This document shows, one piece after another, positions 25,267 through 37,617 of a DNA stretch of 64,000 nt. The notes under the pieces are model-generated. The model made no database searches, was not told where the DNA came from, and saw only the letters and a list, made by a program, of their open reading frames with translations. The stretch's first letter is position 1. Every line of letters starts with the position of its first letter. The stretch is from Okapia johnstoni (taxonomy: Eukaryota > Chordata > Mammalia > Artiodactyla > Giraffidae). A program made the translations under genes and the position numbers. Location of the stretch: NCBI GenBank assembly GCA_024291935.2, contig CM044321.1:59204985-59268984 (forward strand), given 5' to 3'.

Positions 25267-26545
25267 TTCCTCTGTCTTGTTTCTGATGCTCCTTAAGCCT
25301 CTGCTTTCTGTCGAGCGTCCAAGCGGCTACCTAGCGCTAAGATTGAAAGGCCTCTTGGCCTTTCTTGTAAGGCATCCAGAAGAAGGGTTTATTGCTGGCG
25401 GTGAATTTCATCTACCTGTGTGCATGAGAATATTTGAAGTGGTTTTCAGTTCTCAAAAGGCAATGGTAGACTGTGTGGTAGGTGCCAAGTATACATTCCT
25501 TTTTATTGTTCCCTTTTATCACTTTTCATTTGATAATATATGAGAGTTCCAACTTCCAGTGTAATATGCTTGCTTTGGGGTTTAGCCGCATAGACACAGT
25601 AATATCCAGATGAAACTGGAAAATATTCAGAGGCAGTGACTGATCAGCTTTTCTGAACTCTCTGTGTTGGTACCTGCTTTTTTTTTTTAATAGTTTTTGG
25701 CTCTCAGCAAAGGTACCTGTTTTTCTTCAGTCTTCTTTTTAAACATAACCATGAAGAAGGAGCTGTTTTTAAGAATGGCCACTAGAATATTGTTTTCAGA
25801 TCGAGAAACCTGTTTCTAATTTCTGAATATAGTAGATGTTTCATGTAAACTGGGCTTAGAGCTTCTGATAGGTTGTTTTCATAAACTTCCTTCGACTTTT
25901 AAAAAAATAATTAACTAAGGTCATCATATAAAATTACATCCTTAATTTTTTTTTTTAAACATACTATGAAATGTATTCACGTATATAACTTAGGATTAGA
26001 ATTTCTTGGCTGTATAGTTAGGTTCCAGTGTTAGAGAATAAAAGTCAGTACATGTTTCCTGAAACCAAATTGGTAAGCATGGAGATAAATGAATTGTTTA
26101 TTGCTCTTCTGTGTCACTTCCATGGAAGGATTCTGGGATGTTTGGAGGGGGTGTGATAGTCTAAAGAAAAGTAAGGCCCAGGAGGCCTCGTTGGTTTGGT
26201 TTGATTTGCCTTTTTTCCTTTCAGCCTGGTGAGCATCTCTCATCTAACTGCAGAGATCCCAGTTTCCTATGCTTGGTCTTGTTAGATTCCTACCCACCTG
26301 CATTTTTCTTTGGGGGACGGTTAGGGTCTGGGGTGGGTAACAGCCTCTGAGCTTTGAGTCATTGACCGTGGGCCCAGAGCACATAGAAGGAGCTACGTAC
26401 AGAGGGAATAATATTGCTTTCCTGTGGCTTCGTCCTCAAAAGCACAGGAAATTACATTTACTGCAGCTCTGTAGATGGGCTTACACTGGTTTCCTAATAC
26501 TTGCCTGGTTCACATTCTGTCTCTTTCCCCCCAACCCTGCTATTT

Positions 26546-26581
26546 GGGGGGGCGGGGGCAGGGGAGGAATGGGAGGTGGGG
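26546..26581 (+). other. G-quadruplex-prone tract 280 bp upstream of exon 4
   Basis: Runs of 7, 5, 4 and 3 G separated by C, CA and AGGAAT, so it satisfies the usual four-run quadruplex pattern on the + (RNA-like) strand. Function is unknown. Confidence 0.6.
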
Positions 26582-26862
26582 AGAGGAAGGCCTCTGTTAA
26601 GAATGATTTCTGAAGAAGAAATGGAAAGTTGAAGATCCAGTTCAGTGTCTTGGCTCCCCTCTCTACACCAGGGTTTGAAGCTGTTTGGATTAGAACCTCA
26701 GGGACCACATTCTGCCTTTGAGAGATTCTTGGGCCTGAGGAGGGGGAGCTTCTGAATTTGGAATTTCACATATATTTTTCAGTGGATGGTTTCCACATTA
26801 GGATTAAGGTGAAATGACTCAATTGTCTTTCCAGAACATTGAATTCTATTTTTAATCTATAG

Positions 26863-26939
26863 GAGGTCTTCTTCACTTTGCCACACCTATGGACCCTCTG
26901 TTTCTGCTTCTCCACTATCTCATAAAGGCCGATAAAGAG
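26863..26939 (+). CDS. RNASEH2B: RNASEH2B exon 4
   Basis: A 77-bp exon (human c.245-321) between TTTAATCTATAG and GTGAGTTTCC. It completes a Gly codon and reads [20 protein letters not shown] then KADKE, one of the best conserved blocks of the subunit. It begins in the same codon phase in which exon 2 ends, so a transcript joining exon 2 directly to exon 4 would stay in frame. Confidence 0.96.
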
Positions 26940-27220
26940 GTGAGTTTCCCAGGTTGAGATATTGACAGTGGGGAAATAGAATAGACTGTTTTTTTTTGTT
27001 TAACTTCCTCTCTCTCCTTACAATGGTCCAAATGTAGATTCCCCACAGTTGAGATGTAACTTGGTTGGTGTAGTATACGTGCATCATGTGTGCCAGTACA
27101 GATGGGAGCACTGGTCTGCAGACCTGAGACCTCGCACCGTGACTGTGGACTGGTTCACCAGAGACTTCTGAGAATCGCCTAACCCTCTGTGTTACCTCCC
27201 TTCCTTGTTTGACAAACCCT

Positions 27221-27426
27221 AACAATGAAAAGTCGGACACGACTGAGCAACTTCACTTTCACTTTTCAATCTCATGCATTGGAGAAGGAAATGGCAACCC
27301 ACTCCAGTGTTCTTGCTTGGAGAATCCGAGGGACAGTAGAGCCTGGTGGGCTGCCGTCTGTGGGGTCACACAGAGTCAGACACGACTGAAGCGGCTTAGC
27401 AGCAACAGCAGCAGCAACAATGAAAA
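27221..27426 (+). mobile_element. 5'-truncated BOV-A2 SINE with target-site duplication
   Basis: BOV-A2 from 27232 to 27415 with a degenerate AGC tail, flanked by AACAATGAAAA at 27221-27231 and 27416-27426. Confidence 0.88.
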
Positions 27427-27774
27427 TCTCATTCGTTTTGAAATACAGTACAGATGTTAAGACCTTAATCCTTAAGAGCAGAAAGTAGATTTATTGTCTT
27501 TCATTTTCTTCTTTATGAGAGACTGTGAAATAGGTACTCTGGAGTGTGTGTCCAGCAAAAGCTCATTAACTGGGAAGCTGTAGCTGAGACTTAAGGAATC
27601 CCAGACAGTAAAATTTACCTTTGTAATATAAAGACAGAATTTATTAATAGTAATAGTTCCAAACAGAGGTTCTGAAATACTTTGGTCCCAGGATACCTTT
27701 ACACTTGACAATTATTAAGGATCCCAAAGAGCTTGTTGTTCCTGTGTGCTTAATCTATCAATATTGACTACATT

Positions 27775-27990
27775 GGGCTTTCCAGGAGGCTCAGATGGTA
27801 AAGAATCCACCTGCAGTGCCAGAGACCCAAGTTCAATCCCTGGATTAGGAAGACCCCCTGGAGAAGGATTAGCAACCCACTACAATATTCTTGCCTGGAG
27901 AATTCCATGGACAGACAAGACTAGTGGGCTATAGCTCATGGGGTCACAAAGAGTCAGACACAACCGAGTAACTAACAGAACAGTTTCATT
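27775..27990 (+). mobile_element. Bov-tA SINE
   Basis: Sense full-length Bov-tA. Similar flanks ATTGACTACAT and ATTGACTATAT on its two sides suggest a short target-site duplication. Confidence 0.82.
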
Positions 27991-28159
27991 GACTATATCA
28001 GAAATTAAAACTGAGAAATTTAAAAATTTCTTATTTATTTGTTTTGAAAATAAAAATCATAAGCCCATGTGGAAAATATTGTCTCACTGAATTTTCCAGG
28101 TCTTCCAGATGTCAACAGAACACATGCACGCACACACATACCTTTGTTAATTTAATATT

Positions 28160-28909
28160 ACTGGAGGAACTGAAGAGCCTCTTGATAAAAGTGAAAAAGG
28201 AGAGTGAACAAACTGGCTTAAAACTCAACATTCAAAAAACTAAGATCATGGCAACTGTTCCCATCACTTCATGGCAAATAAATGGGGAAATAATGGAAAC
28301 TGTGACAGACTTTATTTTCTTGGGATCCAAAATCACTACAGATAGTGACTGCAGCCATGAAATTAAAAGACACTTGCTCCTTGGAAGAAAAGCTATGATC
28401 AACCTAGACAGCGTATGAAAAGCAGAGACATTGCTTTGCTGACAAAGGTCCATCTAGTCAAAGCTATGGTTTTTCCAGTAGTCATGGATGGATGTGAGAG
28501 TTGGACTGTAAAGAAAGCAGAGCACTGAAGAATTGATGCTTTTGAACTGTGGTGTTGGAGAAGACTCTTGAGAGTCCCTTGGACTGCAAGGAGATCAAAC
28601 CAGTCAATCCTAAAGGAAATCAGTCCTGAATATTCATTGGAAGGACTGATGTTGAAGCTGAAGCTCCAATCCTTTGGCTACCTGATGTGAAGAACTGACT
28701 CACTGGAAAAGACCCTGATGCTGGGAAAGATTGAAGGCAGGAGAAGGGGATGACAGGATGAGATGCTTGGATGGCATCACCAACTCGATGGACATGAGTT
28801 TGAGTAAACTGCGGGAGTTGGTGATGGACAGGGAAGCCTGGCGTCCTCCAGTCCATGGGGCCATAAAGAGTTGGGCACGACTGAGCGACTGAACTGAACT
28901 GAACTGAGT
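28160..28909 (+). mobile_element. BovB (RTE) LINE 3' fragment
   Basis: Sense BovB: C-terminal part of the reverse transcriptase frame (Leu-Lys-Leu-Asn-Ile-Gln-Lys-Thr-Lys and Leu-Gly-Ser-Lys-Ile-Thr), then the 3' region ending in GAACTGAACTGAACTGA. It is 5' truncated, with a stop at about 28418 and an indel. Confidence 0.9.
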
Positions 28910-30435
28910 GATCTCTTTAGAAAACTCTTTGAATGCTGGGAAGCATGTCATAGTGACAGATACAAATTTTCTGTAATTCTAATTTTTGTTTTAAAGTTCA
29001 AATTTTTTCATTGGCTACAATACTGTCAGTCTTTCCCTAATTAAGTGACAGATTTACTGCATTTATGTTCTGTCAAATACTCAAGTCTGAATAAGCATAG
29101 TCCCTAGTGATGTGTTCAGGTGAAAATCTGAGTAAAGGGCAGCTAGCTCTGCTCACAGCTCAGACAGTTACACAGTGTGTTTCCTTGAGCCTCGGAGACA
29201 GCAGAAGTGCTTTAGCCACGCTTCACTTGCATCACACAGAACATTGAACTGACTTGCACTCAGGGTCAAGATTTAAATAAAAGTAATTGTTTTGCTCCTT
29301 GGTCCAGGAAAGCCTTAAAACTGACATTTTTATAACTGCTTGTCCATGGCAGTGAAGAATGCAGTGACCACTGGACAGTTTGCTGGCATCACCTTGACTG
29401 GTGCTGAAAAGCCAGCAGTTTTCCCCACCTTTGCATTGGAGTCATCAATGCAAATGTCAACACAGTGAAAATGCAGACAGCATCGTAGCGTTATTATGAA
29501 AGTAGTTTGAAGTTTGTGGACCCCCTGCAAGGGTACTGGGGACTCCAGGGGCCACCAACCACAGCTTAAAAACCTTCGAAATAACAACGTTAAGGAATAG
29601 TGTTGTTTAAACACTTAGCCACATCTTATTTTTGCACTCAACATGTTTGCAAATAGTTCAAGTGCTGATGGGTTCTCATTGAGCACTTAGACCCATTTTC
29701 TAAAACTCCTGTTTTGTATTTGTATCGATTTAATTTGTGATAAATACTGAGTAATAAAACTCTTAAAATTCTAAGTTGTGCTTTCTCCTGATGTACCTTG
29801 TTTTCTCTTACTCTCCTCCTCTCCTGAATCTTTACTGTGTTCTTTAGTGTGGTTTAGTGAAATTTTGTTCCTTAGTTTAATCATGTTTCCCCTTATCTGG
29901 AAGCTGCTATGATAACCAGTATACTTATGGCATGAGAGCAGTGAGGCTGGTAAGCCATGTATATCTGAGGAGCAGAAATGGTCCTAGTCACCACCAGAAG
30001 GGCCCTGGAAGTGTTCACGGAAGAAGATGGCAACTCCAGGTGGCTTCCACTCCTGGTATTTTCTAGGCAGGGAGGAAGCCACCGACCAGCCTTAGTGCCT
30101 GTGCTGATGCACCTTTAAAGGCCTTCCCCCCATTTAGGGGGACTGTTCCCCTGTTTCCCATTAAGAACCTGACTTGACTCAGGTGAATTAATCCTCACCC
30201 TGGCCCTCTGGGTGGTTCTGGGGGTACTGTGACTGCCTCAGGTTGGCAGATGCAGAATGAAGCTCGTGGTGGTTGTTGGCTTTCACTGTAAACTATTTTG
30301 CTGCCTCTTCTCAAATAATTTAAGTTCCCCTTAAGATAGCCCATGAGGCACTCAGATATTCCTCCCCTACATTTTAGATGTGATCTTTCTCTATTTAATT
30401 AAGAAAAATACTACTGAGCAACTAACACTTTCACT

Positions 30436-30648
30436 TGGGACTTCCCTGGTGGCTCAGAAACTGCCTGCAGTGCAAGAGATCCAGGTTCAATCGCTGGGTC
30501 GGGAAGATCCCCTGGAGAAGGAAATGGCAACCCACTCCAGTATTCTTGCCTGGAGAATTCCGTGGACAGAGGAGCCTGGTGGGTGACGGTCACGGGGGTC
30601 ACAAAGAGTCAGACACGATTGAGTGACTAGCACTTTCACTTTCATTCA
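30436..30648 (+). mobile_element. Bov-tA SINE
   Basis: Sense Bov-tA starting at GGGACTTCCCTGG. CACTTTCACTT occurs on both sides as a possible target-site duplication. Confidence 0.83.
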
Positions 30649-31256
30649 CTTTTGAAATGGTGACCTATTCTTTTTTAAATATACAATTTATTTTAAGATC
30701 AGTAAAAGATAATTCTTTTGTCTAGCTCTCCCAGCTGTTACTGACTTTATATTCAAACAAACTTCTTATTTCAGAACCTTTTTGTGTATACATGGTAACG
30801 AAAAGGAGAATGAAACATTAGTTTATTATGAAATGATTATGTCATGACTGCATAGTTCATTATGTATAAGTAAAACATTGTTTTAAAGTAATTAAATATT
30901 TAACACATCAGGTGATCACAGAAGAAAATAGAGTAAGCTAGGAATCTAAAGACAGTGAGACTTGGGAAGCCTGTGGATTATTCTTACTATCTAGGAAAAA
31001 GATAATATTTAAATTGAAACCTTTCCTGCTGCTTGTCAGTGGATCCCCAGTGCTTTCAAGAGCTTTCTAAAGGAGCTGAGAGTCAGTTCTGGAGCTTGTC
31101 CCCATAGAGGAAGTTCTTAGGCGAAACAAATGGCTTGGAACTTAGTTTAAAGTTCCAGCTATGAAATTATGTATCTTTTTCTGTCTTTTTTTTTTTTTAA
31201 TATATGAGTCTGTTGACTGGAGTGCTTGCCTTGTGACTAACTTATAGTCTTTTCAG

Positions 31257-31371
31257 GGGAAGTTTCAGCCCCTGGATCAAGTTGTGATGGATGACATGTT
31301 CCCGGATTGCATCTTGTTGCTGAAACTTCCTGAACTTGAGAAGTTACTTCGACACGTGACAGAGGAGAAAG
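31257..31371 (+). CDS. RNASEH2B: RNASEH2B exon 5
   Basis: A 115-bp exon (human c.322-436) between AGTCTTTTCAG and GTATATAGC. It reads [20 protein letters not shown], then [14 protein letters not shown] and TEEK, ending with the first base of the next codon. The donor (AAAG then GTATAT) is weaker than the others. This segment completes the barrel core and leads to the helical linker. Confidence 0.96.
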
Positions 31372-32565
31372 GTATATAGCATGTGGCCTTTGAAGTCAGG
31401 CTTATGGCTGCTGGGGAAGCTAGCTGGTCTGTCTGAGAACACAGCAGCTGGAAGGCCCGCGGAATGTGATGCTTATTTGTCTGGGTATAGGAAAAGTTCT
31501 GGTTCAGATTCGCTTCCGATTGTCAGTATTCTTCCTCTAACTGCACTGCTTGTTCAATCTGCGAAATTTGGACCAGTGAAATATGGCGGCCTGTCTCCTG
31601 CAGGGCCAAGGTTCATGAGGCTCGGGCTTTAGTTGAGTTCTTTGAACGAGGCTGTGACTTTGGGTAAGTCCCTCAACTGCTTTTTGCCTTGGGTTTCCCT
31701 TTGTGAAACTTGGGTAAAATCTATGCCTTTATTGATTCAGGAAACATTTATTGAGCACCTACGAAGAAGCATGTATTAAGCACTAGAGCCAGGCTCTAGG
31801 CATAGTCATAAGTAAAATAGTGGCCTTTATCTTACTTTGCTTTGACTCTGATGGAGACAAATGACAAATTAGGGCAACAGCAGTAGAGAGTAAGGGTAGT
31901 GAAAACTGGGTTTTGTGGGGATGCACAGTATAAAGGTTGTTGATATATCTGCTTTGAAAATGAAAATACATGGTCAGGTGAAGCAATTTTTGTAATTGAA
32001 AAATTTAAAAATATTGGAAAACTCAGAGGAAAAAAACTACAAATATTGTTTGTCCCCAACCCCAATAATCAACCACTCTTAATATTTTGTTATATTTGCC
32101 TTAAATCTCAGGGAAAGAATTTCTTTAGGAACAACCTGTTAATTTGATTGCAGGATCTGATGTCCTATAAGAAAAATTAAAAATGTATTTGCTACATAGT
32201 TTTGAGCAAATCATTCGAACTTTTCAGCATCCGTGATGCACCAGATGAAGGGTTTGAAGGGTTAAGAGTACTTCTCATATTCTGCTATACATAATAATTA
32301 GTACCCTGAAAAGTTGTTCTAAGTTATAAAATGAAACTTTCCTTCTCTTAGCTTTAGAGTGTTGAGATCTCTAAATGACCAGCATATGAACATTATTTAA
32401 GTATTGCAATTATTAGTGTCTACCACAAAGAGATGCTTCAGGAATTAAATGAAATAATACAAGCACATCAGTGCCCAGAGAGTGCTGAGTGCACAGTAAA
32501 TGTTAATATCATTAAGGCTTCTAGCTAGAGATTTTTAATTCTTTCCTAATGTTTAAGTACTAGGT

Positions 32566-32803
32566 ATACAGTAAGTGGGGCTTCCCAGGTGGCTCAGATG
32601 GTAAAGAATCTGTCTGCAATGCAGGAGACCTGGGTTCAATCCCTGGGTTGGGCTGATCTGTTAGAGAAGGACATGGCAACCCATTCCAATATTCTTGCCT
32701 GGAGAATTCTGTGTACAGAGGAGCTTGGCAGGCTACAGTCCATGGGATAACAGAGTCTGACACAACTGAGCAACTGAGCATGCATGCACACATATAGTAA
32801 GTG
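32566..32803 (+). mobile_element. Bov-tA SINE with target-site duplication
   Basis: Sense Bov-tA at 32578-32791, flanked by ATACAGTAAGTG (32566-32577) and ATATAGTAAGTG (32792-32803). Confidence 0.87.
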
Positions 32804-32934
32804 ACCAGTACACACTTGTTTGATGGCCCATTGATTAATTTATAGTCAAGTGGTTAAAGTAGGAGAATGGGGACAATCAGACAATAATAAAAATGTCTGA
32901 AAATGAAGGTGTTAGTGACTCAGTTGTGTCTGAC

Positions 32935-33140
32935 TTGTCTGCTGGCTCAGACAGTAAAGAATCTGCCTGCGGTGCAGGAAACCTGGGTTCAGTCTCTGAG
33001 TTGGGAAGATACCCTGGAGGAGGGAATGGCAATCCACTCCAGTATTCTTGCCTGGAGAATTCTGTGGATAGAGGAGCCTGGTGAGCAACAGTCATGAGTT
33101 GCAAAAAGTCAGAAATGAACTGAGCAACTAACTAACACCT
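32935..33140 (+). mobile_element. Bov-tA SINE, diverged
   Basis: Sense Bov-tA text with more substitutions than its neighbours. Edges are approximate. Confidence 0.75.
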
Positions 33141-33839
33141 AAGCAACTAACACCTAAGCCTGCTAGGTTTATGAGAACCTTCACACCTTGCCTTCTCCCC
33201 ACTGGATAAACCCAGCCACAGTTGCTTGTATCCTGAAGGTGATGGTAGAGGCTTTAGTTAGCACTGTTTGCTTTATTGTGAAGGAAACGATGTGTCTCTG
33301 CTAGCACTGGGGTTCAACATGTTTCTTGCCAAAAAAGCTCCCATTCAGTAGAGAGTTGACAGGGGAAAGGACTAATAAAGGGTTATGAACTTCGTCTTGA
33401 GTGTAATGCTCTGTTTCATATTGCAAGCAAAAGCTGCTCTGTGTTGTCAGATATGATTAACAGGAAGAGCCAGGAAAACTTACCTGATTAAAATACCCCA
33501 AGCACCATTGCCAAGTTTCTATTCCCAGGAGGCAAGAGAAAAAAAAAGACCATATGAGTTTCTCAGTTGTGGAAAACATTCAGAAAGTAGATGTGAAAAT
33601 GTGCTCCAGGCAGTTTGTTCAACAGTACATCAGGGAAATTCAGGTTTGCGAACCGATTACCAAATTGCTGAACATGTCATTTGATTGTGGACTCCTTTTT
33701 ATTCCATCTTTATTTTGTAAACCCAGTCTTTCCCGATGTTTAAGACCAGTTTTATAGGCACCAGACACATTAGGGAAAGAAACCTTTCCAGCATATGTAC
33801 ATGTTATCTAACTCACAAACTCTTGCACATATTAAGTTT

Positions 33840-35483
33840 AGGACACAATGGAAAAAAAGCAAAGATAATAAGAGGTGGCAAGAATACAAAGAAGAACTAT
33901 ACAAAGTATATCTTCATGACCCAGGTTACCACGATGGTGTGATCACTCACCTACAGCCAGACATCCTGGAATGCAAAGTCAAGTGGGCCTTAGGAAGCAT
34001 CACTACGAACAAAGCTAGTAGAGGTGATGGAATTCCGGTTGAGCTATTTCAAATCCTAAAAGATGATGCTATGAAACTGCTACATTCAATATGCCAGCAA
34101 ATTTGGGAAACTCAGCAGTAGCCACAGGACTGGAAAAGGTCAGTTTTCATCCCAATCCCAAAGAAAGGCAATACCAAGAATGTTCAAACTACCGCACAAT
34201 TGCACTCATCTCACATGCTAGCAAAGTAATGCTCAAAATTCTCCAAGCCAGGCTTCAACAGTATGTGAATCGTGAACTTCCAGATGTTCAAGCTGGGTGT
34301 AGAAAAGACAGAGGAACCAGAGATCAAATTGCCAACATCTGTTGGATTATCAAAAAAGCAAGAGAATTCCAGAAAAACATCTACTTCTGCCTTATTGACT
34401 ACACCAAAGCCTTTGACTGTGTGCATCACAACAAACTGTCGAAAATTCTTCAGGAAATGGGAATACCAGACCACCTGACCTGCCTCCTGAGAAATCTGTA
34501 TGCAGGTCAAGAAGCAACAGTTAGAACTGGACACGGAACAACAAACTGGTTCCAAATTGGGAAAGGAGTATGTCAAGGCTGCATATTGTCACCCTGCTTA
34601 TTTAACTTATATACAGAGTACATCATGTGAAATGCTGGGCTGGATGAAGTACAAGCTGGAATCAAGATTGCCGGGAGAAATATCCATAACCTCACATATG
34701 CAGATGACACTCCCCTTATGGCAGAAAGCAAAGAACTAAAGTGCCTCTTGATGAAGGTGAAAGAGGAGAGTGAAAAACTTGGCTTAAAACTCAACATTCA
34801 TAAAACTAAGATCATGGCATCTGGTCCCATCACTTCATGCCAAATAGATGGGGAAACAATGGAAACAGTGGCAGACTCTGTTTTTTTGGTCTCCAAAATC
34901 ACTGCAGATGGTGACTGCAGCCATGAAATTAAAAGACACTTGCTCCTTGGAAGGAAAGTTATAATCAACCTAGACAGCATATTAAAAAGCAGAGACATTA
35001 CTTTGCCAACAAATGTCCATCTAGTCAAAGCTATGGTTTTTCCAGTAGTTATGTATGGATGTGAGAGTTGGACTATAAAGAAAGCTGGGCAGTGAAGAAT
35101 TGATGCTTTTGAACTGTGGTGTTGGAGAAGACTCTGGAGAGTCCCTTGGACTGCAAGGAGATCCAACCAGTCTATCCTGAAGGAAATCGGTCCTGAATAT
35201 TCATTGGGAGCACTGATGCTGAAGCTGAAGCTCCAATACTTTGGTCACCTGATGTGAAGAACTGACTCACTAGAAAAGATGCTGATGCTGGGAAGGATTG
35301 AAGGTGGGAGGAGAAGGGGATGACAGAGGATGAGATGGTTGGATGGCATCACTGACTCGATGGACATGAGTTTGAGTAAGCTCCATGTGTGGTGATGGAC
35401 AGGGAGGCCTGGTGTGCTGCAGTCCCTGGGGTCCCAAAGAGTAGAACATGACTGAGTGACTGAACTGAACTGACAGAACATGT
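33840..35483 (+). mobile_element. BovB (RTE) LINE, 5'-truncated, with reverse transcriptase remnant
   Basis: About 1.65 kb of sense BovB. The reverse transcriptase shows its motif A (Asp-Tyr-Thr-Lys-Ala-Phe-Asp, near 34395) and the catalytic YADD box at 34697-34708. The frame is broken by a TAG near 34120, a frameshift near 34176, a TGA at 34628-34630 and a stop at about 35093. It ends in the typical CTGAACTGAACTGA tail. The endonuclease part is missing, so the copy is dead. Confidence 0.92.
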
Positions 35484-35819
35484 TGTGGTATTTTTCATAA
35501 TTGTGAGTAATCTGTGGCCTTCATGAATATTTTAAGCCACTTTGCTTATCAAAATAGGTAAATTTTAAAATTAAGTGGTAGTTTATGCATTTGGTCCTTA
35601 TATAGTATTTTGGGATATTCAAGTTGGATATTCCTTAGTGATCATCTTGTCCAGGGAATGTTTAATTCAAAATAAATTTGCAGTTTAAAAACTTCTTATG
35701 AAAAAATACCCTAGGCCCAGCTGGCTTCATTAGTTGAATTCTAAGATACTTGAAGGAAAAAATAATTCTCAAAGAAATAATGATACTTAGATTATTTTAG
35801 AAATTAAATGAGAAAGACG

Positions 35820-37400
35820 TATTTCCCAACTAATTTTATGAAACCAGAGTGGCAAAAAGAAAACTGTAATTTAATATTCTTTATGATCAAAGACTGAAAA
35901 ATACTTAAAAAAAATAGCAAATTAATGTGTAAAAAGGACAGTATGTTATAACCAAGTGAGGTTTATCATAGGAATGCAGAGATGAACATTAGAAAATCAA
36001 TCAGTATGATTCACCATATTTATGCATAACAAAAGAAAAACTGTATGACCATCTCAATAGATATAGAAAAAACCCTTGACAAAATTCAGTCATTATATAA
36101 ATTCTCAGCATATTAGAGATAGAAAGGAACCTCCTCATTCTTTTAAAGGATATCCATGACAAACCTAAACTAATATCATACTTCACTGTGAAGGACTGAA
36201 TGCACTTTTTCTCTAAGATTGGTACAAGATAAGGATGTCAATCCTCTCCACGCCTACTCACCAATGTAGTGGACGTCCTAGCAGTTTCGATAAGATAAGA
36301 ACAAAATTAAAGGTATACAGCTTAGAGTAAATAGTGAATTGTCCTTTTACATCAATAATATGGTCATGTATATAAAAAGCTCAAAAGAATTTACAAAAAA
36401 AAAAAATCACTAGAACTAGTAAACATGTTCTCAGGATATAAGGTCAATATACAAAAATCAATTCTGTTTCTGTATATTAGTGGTGAACAATTGGACAGTG
36501 GAATAAAAACGTGCTATTTGTAATATTAAAAAATCATGAGGTTTTAGGGATAAAGGTAGCATAATAAATGCAAGACCAGTACACTGAACATTGTAAAACA
36601 TTTCAGAGAGAAATCAGAGAATTAAATAAATAGAGAGATATACCATGTTCATGAGTTGGAAGACTCAATATTGTTAAGATGTCCATCTTCTCCAAAGTCA
36701 TCTATAGGTTTAATGCAGTGCCTCTCAGGCTTTTTTTTTTTTTTTTGGTAAAAATCGATAAGCTGATTCTAGAATTTATAAAACTGTGCAGAGAATCTGT
36801 AGTAGTCAAAACGATTTTGAAAAAGAACAAGTTGGAAAACTTATACAACCTGATTTCAAGACTTAGTGTAAAACTACAGCGGACAAGAAAATATGGCATT
36901 GGTACAAAGATAAAGAGATAGTTAAATGGAACCAAATAGAGAGAACAGAAGTAGACCAACATTTATGTAGCCAATTGTTTTTTCAGTGGTGTCAAGACAA
37001 TTCAATGGGAGAAAGGATTATCTTTTCAACATATGACCTGGAAAAATTGGATATCCATGTGAAAAACAACATTGACTCTTACCTCAGAATCATATAGAAA
37101 AATTAACTTGAAATGGATTAATAACTTAAATGCAAAAAATGAAAACTACTGAATTTCTAGAAAAAGCCATAGAAGAAAACATTTGTGACCTTAAAGATAG
37201 GCAAAGATTTCATAGAACAAAAAACCCACTAACCATTAAAAAAATTATAGATTACATTTCATTAAAACTAATATCTTCTGTTTTCTGAAGAAAAAAAAGA
37301 CAAACCACAGTTGAAAGAAAATATTTACATGACATATATCTGATAGTGTATGTGTGTGTATATATATATGTGTGTGTGTGTATCCCAAATGTATAAAGAA
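35820..37400 (+). mobile_element. L1 ORF2 remnant
   Basis: Sense, A-rich, degenerate L1 text covering reverse transcriptase and later parts of ORF2, with many stops. A TG/TA microsatellite lies at 37347-37382. Boundaries are approximate. Confidence 0.65.
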
Positions 37401-37430
37401 CTCTTAACACACTAATAAAGTGATATCCAG

Positions 37431-37617
37431 TCTTCCCACGTGGCGCTAGTGGTAAAGAACCTGCCTGCCAGTGCAGGAGATGTAAGAGACATGGGTTTGA
37501 TCCCTGGGTTGGGAAGATCCCCTGGAAGAGGGCATGGCACCCCACTCCAGTATTCTTGCCTGGAGAATTCCATGGACAGAGGAGCCTGGCGGGCTACAAT
37601 CCATAGGGTCGCAGTGA
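37431..37617 (+). mobile_element. Bov-tA SINE
   Basis: Sense Bov-tA beginning TCTTCCCACGTGGCG. The last bases of the element are missing. Confidence 0.82.

Larger units (their letters stand above)
22951..26862 (+). other. RNASEH2B: Intron between exons 2 and 4; exon 3 not found
   Basis: 3.9 kb that should contain the 108-bp exon 3. I read both strands for the expected Phe-Asn-Met-Cys-Leu, Phe-Glu-Val-Lys-Val-Phe and Ser-Trp-Phe-Ile-Asn-Gln segments and saw no convincing match. The interval holds a MIR (24035-24240), the 76-bp minisatellite (24793-25266) and a G-rich tract (26546-26581). Otherwise I can assign nothing. Confidence 0.7.
27660..29580. mobile_element. Probable hAT-type DNA transposon remnant, interrupted
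   Basis: The left end (near GAGGTTCTGAAATACTTTGG) and the reverse complement of the right end (near 29520-29575) resemble the inverted ends of hAT/Charlie elements. A Bov-tA and a BovB fragment separate its parts. The assignment rests on remembered consensus text and is tentative. Confidence 0.35.
26940..31256 (+). other. RNASEH2B: RNASEH2B intron 4
   Basis: 4.3 kb containing BOV-A2, Bov-tA and BovB insertions and a probable hAT-type remnant, listed separately. 29620-30430 and 30650-31250 show nothing I can assign. Confidence 0.8.

Noticed and set aside
24891..25286. Repetitive proteins with 25-residue periods on both strands.
   Set aside because: They are translations of the 76/75-bp minisatellite. 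The frame changes with unit length and no start context, splice sites or homology support them.
25277..25543. Candidate exon 3: an 88-codon frame with Phe-Glu-Val-Val-Phe, recalling the expected Phe-Glu-Val-Lys-Val-Phe.
   Set aside because: The flanking residues do not match, no suitable acceptor and donor give a 108-bp exon in the right phase, and a functional exon should be far better conserved.
26362..26613. Another candidate exon 3: Glu-Gly-Ala-Thr-Tyr near 26388.
   Set aside because: The similarity ends after five residues, and the following sequence does not resemble RNASEH2B.
29330..29614. Minus-strand 94-codon frame as a possible processed pseudogene.
   Set aside because: No recognisable protein similarity and it lies at the end of a probable hAT remnant. 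The plus-strand reading was no better.
30436..30648. tRNA gene, because of tRNA-like promoter boxes in Bov-tA heads.
   Set aside because: These are tRNA-derived SINE heads without a foldable complete tRNA; the same holds for all Bov-tA and CHR copies here.
34091..35095. Reverse transcriptase frames as an active LINE.
   Set aside because: The catalytic YADD is intact, but stops, a frameshift and loss of the 5' half make the BovB copy non-functional.
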